The translations under genes were made by a program, and so were the position numbers. Below, one piece after another: positions 60,701 to 64,000 of a DNA stretch of 64,000 bases. The stretch's first letter is position 1; the number at the start of each line of letters is the position of its first letter. Source of the DNA: Cryptomeria japonica (taxonomy: Eukaryota; Streptophyta; Pinopsida; Cupressales; Cupressaceae); contig NC_081413.1 of the NCBI RefSeq assembly GCF_030272615.1, forward strand, positions 103,562,239-103,626,238, read 5' to 3'. The notes beneath the pieces are model-generated. The model had not been told where the DNA came from. It saw only the letters and a program-made list of their open reading frames with translations, and did no database searches.

Positions 60701-60892
60701 AAATAAACCTAACTGGGTGTGGATAGCTAGAGACCCTAGGTCTTCTATCTTGCAATCTATGTAGTCAGAAATTCCCTCTTCTACTATCACACCAGCCAAA
60801 ACTTGTGATAGGGCATCATACTTGGACTTCCATTGAATAAAACTTGCAGACTCGACAGATGCACTAGAACTGGTAAGAGATGCGGAAGCCAT
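57747..60892 (-). pseudogene. E2 ORF2: homologue of E1 ORF2 with a long Lys/Glu repeat
   Basis: The frame starts MASAS at 60892 and can be followed to TAA at 57747, about 1050 codons with several stops and at least one frameshift. Open parts: 60892-60530, 60490-60185 and 60172-59906 (conserved N-terminal domain, with F.EDHIRIILRRVHG, ANRINSVSAAAV, ALRFKFG and NICFTI blocks shared with E1). Then 59758-59459 (Lys/Ala/Thr-rich), a Lys/Glu-rich tract (about 59170-58640), and two coiled-coil parts (58444-58145 and 58151-57906). No enzyme motif is recognised. The + strand 'proteins' at 58.6-59.4 kb are reverse readings of the Lys/Glu tract. Confidence 0.72.
58640..59170 (-). repeat. Lys/Glu-codon-rich low-complexity tract inside E2 ORF2
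   Basis: On the + strand this is an almost pure run of CTT/TTC/TCC triplets. On the coding strand it encodes repeats such as DEEEKKKKDEEEKKKK and KEKKRQEDEKKKKEEEDKE. A 37-residue unit occurs at least twice (about 58809-59024). It is likely a single long charged helix that grew by tandem duplication. Confidence 0.85.
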
Positions 60893-61342
60893 GATAGAAA
60901 TTCTAAGAACTCAAGAAATACCTTTTTGAAACACGTGAAATTAGGGCTTGCCGATTCTCCTTCACTTCACACTCCGTCGATTGCTGAATCACCGCTTTGT
61001 GTTCTCCACTTGATCGTTTCCAGTTTGAATTTGAAACTCCTTCACAGTTTCTCAATTTCTCAAAATCTCTGCTCAAATCGCCTTTTCGTCGCTCTTCTCT
61101 TTGAAAACTTTTCTTCGCTCGAAAACTGATAGTGAGAAATGATTTGAAAAATGATTTTAAACATATTCCTCACCTACCGTCATTAATGCTCCTCCATTAG
61201 GGCGTAAACCCTAATTCGCCTTTTTACCGTTTTCGGTCTTCTGCCAAATGACAAGTATAACATACCGGTTAAGGTCTTTTACTGGTGTAAATCAAGGGTT
61301 CGAAACATTTAGCCATTTGCTCCCCCTAAGATTTTCTGAAGC
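60893..61342 (-). other. Untranslated spacer between E2 ORF1 and ORF2
   Basis: 450 bases with no long frame. On the - strand it contains a CTTAGGGGGAGC polypurine-like run (near 61320-61331) just after ORF1 and a GGAGCATTAATG string comparable to E1. Confidence 0.55.
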
Positions 61343-62632
61343 TTAGTTTTCCAGTTCCGTGATTTCCACACTAGGTGCAGAAACCGGTTCCTCTTGTAAC
61401 ACCACTGGTTTCTTCTTCCAGGTTTTGTTCATATCCGCTTGAACAGTGTCAACATCAATGTCTCCTTCTGAAGTGACTGCTATATCATTAGATATGTCCT
61501 TTCTTGATCTATAGAATCTGGCAATGTGACCCAGTTTGTTGCAGTGATAGTAGACCAATCCAGGTGCTCTCCAAGGTCCATTGTTCATGTTTACATTCTT
61601 CCTTCTGCATGTTGCAGCAATGTGACCATGACCAGGATAGATCATACAATTTGTTCTCCATTTGGTTGCTGCTTGATAACCACCGCTTCTTGGTTGATGA
61701 TTGAAGGCATTAAACCAGTTGTGATTCTGGTTCACAAAAGGTTCAGGATCAGCTCCTTGGGTCCTCTAAGGATATCTTCCAGTGTTGTTCATAACAGACC
61801 TACATTCAGATGCTCTATGCCCATACTTTTTGCATGCATAATAGTTACCATCAAATCTATAGGATCTAGGCTTATCATTTAAGAAATAAGGAAAATTGTT
61901 GTAAGCCTTACTCCTACACACATTTGCAGTATGTCCTTCTTTAAGACGGTTGAAACAAATAGGTTTAAAAATTTTCTTACCTTTATCCTTTGATGCCGGT
62001 TGTTTCTTTGATATTCCAGCATTTGTACCAGAGGTCTCACCTTCCTCATGATCAGAATAGCCAAGTCCATTGGTATTCTTGACCAGTTTGGCAGATTCAA
62101 GCTTTTTCTCTAGCTTGATAGTACTATTGTTGAACTTAGAAAGTATTTCCTTTGACTCAAAGAGTTCTTTGGAAATAATAGCATTTGTTTTCAACAGGTT
62201 TTCATTCTCAGAGATGGCAATGTTCAGTTCTCCTTGCATGTCTTCCTTTTCCACTTTGTTTGCATGGAGTTGAGCATTTAGGGCACTCATCTCTTGTTTC
62301 AGCTTGGAGATCTCATGATCTCTTTCTTTCACCAGATCTTCAGCTTTCCTCCGGTTCTCAAGCTCTTGACACATCCGGATAGTCAGTCCTTCCAACTCCT
62401 TTCTCAGGTTGGAGTTTGATTCATTCAACTTATTTACTTCAGCAATTAGGGCTTCCATGTTTGCTTCATCTAAAGAACTATTTTCAGATAGCTCCATCAG
62501 CTTTTCTACATGTTCTCTTCTTTTTTCTTGAGATGCCTTGTATTTGACCATAAGAACATCATAGCCTTGCTCAGACTGAGTGAGCTGGTGGGTAAGCTCC
62601 CTCAATGTGTATTCCCCCATATCTCTTTCCAA
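61343..62632 (-). pseudogene. E2 ORF1: coiled-coil protein with degenerate zinc knuckles
   Basis: Open 62632-61766 (288 codons), one stop, then in frame 61735-61343. The N-terminal 200 residues are coiled coil (LRKELEGLTIRMCQELENRR and following). A NTNGLGYSDHEEGE linker is shared with E1. The knuckles follow: CFNRLKEGHTANVC and YYACKKYGHRASEC before the stop, NCMIYPGHGHIAATC and YYHCNKLGHIARFY after it. Each has lost at least one zinc ligand or altered the spacing. By comparison with E1 this was a four-knuckle RNA-binding protein. It is not a canonical copia gag. Confidence 0.78.
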
Positions 62633-62656
62633 GTGGTTAAACTTATAGAAAGGTTG

Positions 62657-62668
62657 GCTCTGATACCA
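62657..62668 (-). other. E2 primer-binding site
   Basis: Exact TGGTATCAGAGC on the - strand, two bases from the 5' LTR. Confidence 0.9.
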
Positions 62669-62670
62669 AT

Positions 62671-63771
62671 TGATGAATACTAAGAGGGGGGTGAATTAGT
62701 ATGCCAAAAATCTTTGCACTTAAACACTTTGCAAGACTAGCAGTAAACTGGTAAATCAATTTAACAGATAAACTGGTTAACAAACATGCAAACCAAATAG
62801 CTAATAATGCATTCACCCACAGAAGCACAAACACCATAACACAAGATATTTTGACGTGGAAACCCAAATGGGAAAAACCACGGTGAGATGGAACTCACAA
62901 GTAACTATCTGCATAATAGGAACCAGATTGGTTAAGGTCTTACAATATTCTTTACCAGAAAAGATCTTGTTAGGAATCTCAATCTGTGTTAGGAGATAAG
63001 TCTGATTAAAGACTACCTTGCTAGAGGATTTTAGATCCACAGATGTGAACCGCCATGTTAGAGGATTTACAAAAGGCTTTTGGGCCTACCCGGTTAAGGG
63101 CTACCGACTTCTCAAAGATGTGAGTAATCAACAAGTGTTTGATCTAGCTAATAGCACAGACTGCTTGGTTAGATCCTTGATAGCTCATTCTTAATGCACT
63201 ACCCATTACTTCAGTCTTCTACACATTCATAATCTCTCCAACTCCTCAACCACCTTAAACCCTAGCTGCAATATCAACTATCGCAACAACAACAGCAACA
63301 TCAACAACCTAAAACCCTAGACATGATGTCCTTATAAAGGAAACTGATTTCATGTCAGTCCAATAGGATTACATTACAATTTCTTAGGTTCAATGAACCT
63401 GGACATACTTGGTGACATGACATAAAAAGCACCGCTATAGTGTCAGCACCGTCAAACAATCGATGGATGGTAGCTCATCACACAATGCTAGTTGGTAACT
63501 CATCACAAAGTATACTGGTTCATATAAAGTGTCAGTTGACGGTTTGACAAAAATGAAGAATTGTAAAAATGTCTTATGTCGCTTTAATCCCTCATACCGC
63601 TTCAGAACGGGAAACACATTCTGCAAAACACCAATAGTCTAAAGACTATAATACAACATACCGGTTGGAACAAATACTGGTTGTTCTCTAACTCATACAT
63701 ATAAAGAGGATCTCAATGCAAGTGTGTGTCCATCAATGACAATCGGAACATAAACATCAAAAATGCCAACA
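62671..63771 (-). repeat. E2 5' LTR (1101 bp)
   Basis: Starts TGATGAATACTAAG and ends AATGCCAACA on the + strand. It has the GACGTGGAAACCC...GGGAAAAACCACGGTGAG block near 62853-62888. It is directly followed by CTTCGCACATTCC, copia A LTR sequence. Confidence 0.9.
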
Positions 63772-64000
63772 CTTCGCACATTCCCGAGGTAGATAGGATC
63801 AATCTCCTTCATGCAAGATCCTTCATAGGCACAAGGCTATTGTGGCAACACAATCTATTCTTTATTACAATGCTAACTCATCACACGATGTCATCGGTTG
63901 AATCACACAAGCATAGAACACTTCAACTGGAAACCTTGATGCTAAGACTACCAACCGGTAGTCATACCATATGAAACCTTGATACAAAACATTCCATATA
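63772..64000 (-). repeat. Copia A 5' LTR, distal part (runs off the window)
   Basis: Matches 51142-51370 of the 3' LTR (for example GAGGTAGATAGGATC and ACCAACCGGTAGTC). About 150 bp of LTR present at 50984-51141 in the 3' copy is missing between this part and 56928. Confidence 0.85.

Larger units (their letters stand above)
56929..63771 (-). mobile_element. Pol-less two-ORF LTR retrotransposon 'E2'
   Basis: Same plan as E1: 5' LTR (62671-63771), initiator-Met primer site, ORF1 with coiled coil and knuckles, a spacer, ORF2, three polypurine tracts, then the 3' LTR, of which only the part next to the tract (56929-57446) remains. No pol domain occurs anywhere in the 5.2-kb interior. The element lies inside the 5' LTR of copia A, and its outer 3' LTR half was lost in a deletion that also removed about 150 bp of the copia LTR. 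Confidence 0.88.
50094..64000 (-). mobile_element. Ty1/copia element 'A' (Sirevirus-like features), with E2 nested in its 5' LTR
   Basis: 3' LTR 50094-51607, four polypurine-tract copies, pol and gag (51851-55941), primer site 55999-56010, then the 5' LTR from 56013. That LTR breaks off at about 56928, where E2 begins, and resumes at 63772 to beyond the window end. The gene order gag-protease-integrase-RT-RNase H is that of copia. Multiple polypurine tracts and the initiator-Met primer site are traits described for Sireviruses; I cannot confirm the lineage from sequence alone. Confidence 0.88.

Noticed and set aside
57110-63626. Paired - strand frames of 63 codons at 57110-57301 and 63435-63626 (MQNVFP...)
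   Set aside because: Both lie in the same position of the two E2 LTRs; similarity reflects LTR identity, not a conserved gene.

Overview
This 64-kb window looks like repeat-packed nuclear DNA from a plant with a large genome; a gymnosperm would fit, but nothing here fixes the species. I find no intact cellular gene, no rRNA gene and no functional tRNA gene. Nearly all recognisable coding sequence belongs to LTR retrotransposons and their derivatives. Most carry stop codons and frameshifts, often of the C-to-T / G-to-A type expected from methylated, silenced repeats.

Layout from left to right. (1) 1-5999, + strand: an LTR element, 'E1', with a primer-binding site and polypurine tracts but no reverse transcriptase. 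It encodes a coiled-coil/CCHC-knuckle protein (ORF1) and a large protein of unknown function (ORF2). (2) 6000-9160: a decayed acidic coding region, AT-rich DNA and a short tandem repeat. (3) 9161 to about 18.7 kb, - strand: a decayed Ty3/gypsy element of Tat type with gag knuckle, protease, RT, RNase H, a second (archaeal-like) RNase H and integrase. Its gag region is interrupted by about 2.3 kb of unassigned DNA. (4) 18.7-23.4 kb: small ORFs and AT-rich DNA. (5) 23.4-25.4 kb: a tRNA-derived SINE with a 12-bp target duplication, then a copia-type LTR. (6) 25.6-48.0 kb, - strand: one unrecognised ORF ('H') split by two insertions, a tandem LTR array (26781-44964) and a solo LTR (45022-46879). 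Each is flanked by a perfect 5-bp target duplication. The array has eight LTR copies separated by seven 260-bp internal segments that carry primer-binding sites. It was itself invaded by a chromodomain-bearing gypsy element (31716-39503) and by a second solo LTR (41535-42878, target duplication AGATC). (7) 48054-50093, + strand: 5' LTR and gag of copia element 'B', cut by copia element 'A' (50094 to beyond the window end, - strand). (8) 56929-63771, - strand: 'E2', a second pol-less two-ORF element related to E1, nested in the 5' LTR of copia A, with a deletion that fused the two LTRs.

The best candidate for something undescribed is the E1/E2 element type. Two clearly different elements share the same two-ORF plan and no pol. 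They carry the same initiator-Met primer site and the same polypurine tract/LTR start as the autonomous copia A next to E2. This suggests they are parasites mobilised by copia (Sirevirus-like) machinery while encoding two proteins of their own. The second candidate is the tandem array of LTR and short internal segments, which has alternating variants and clean target duplications.
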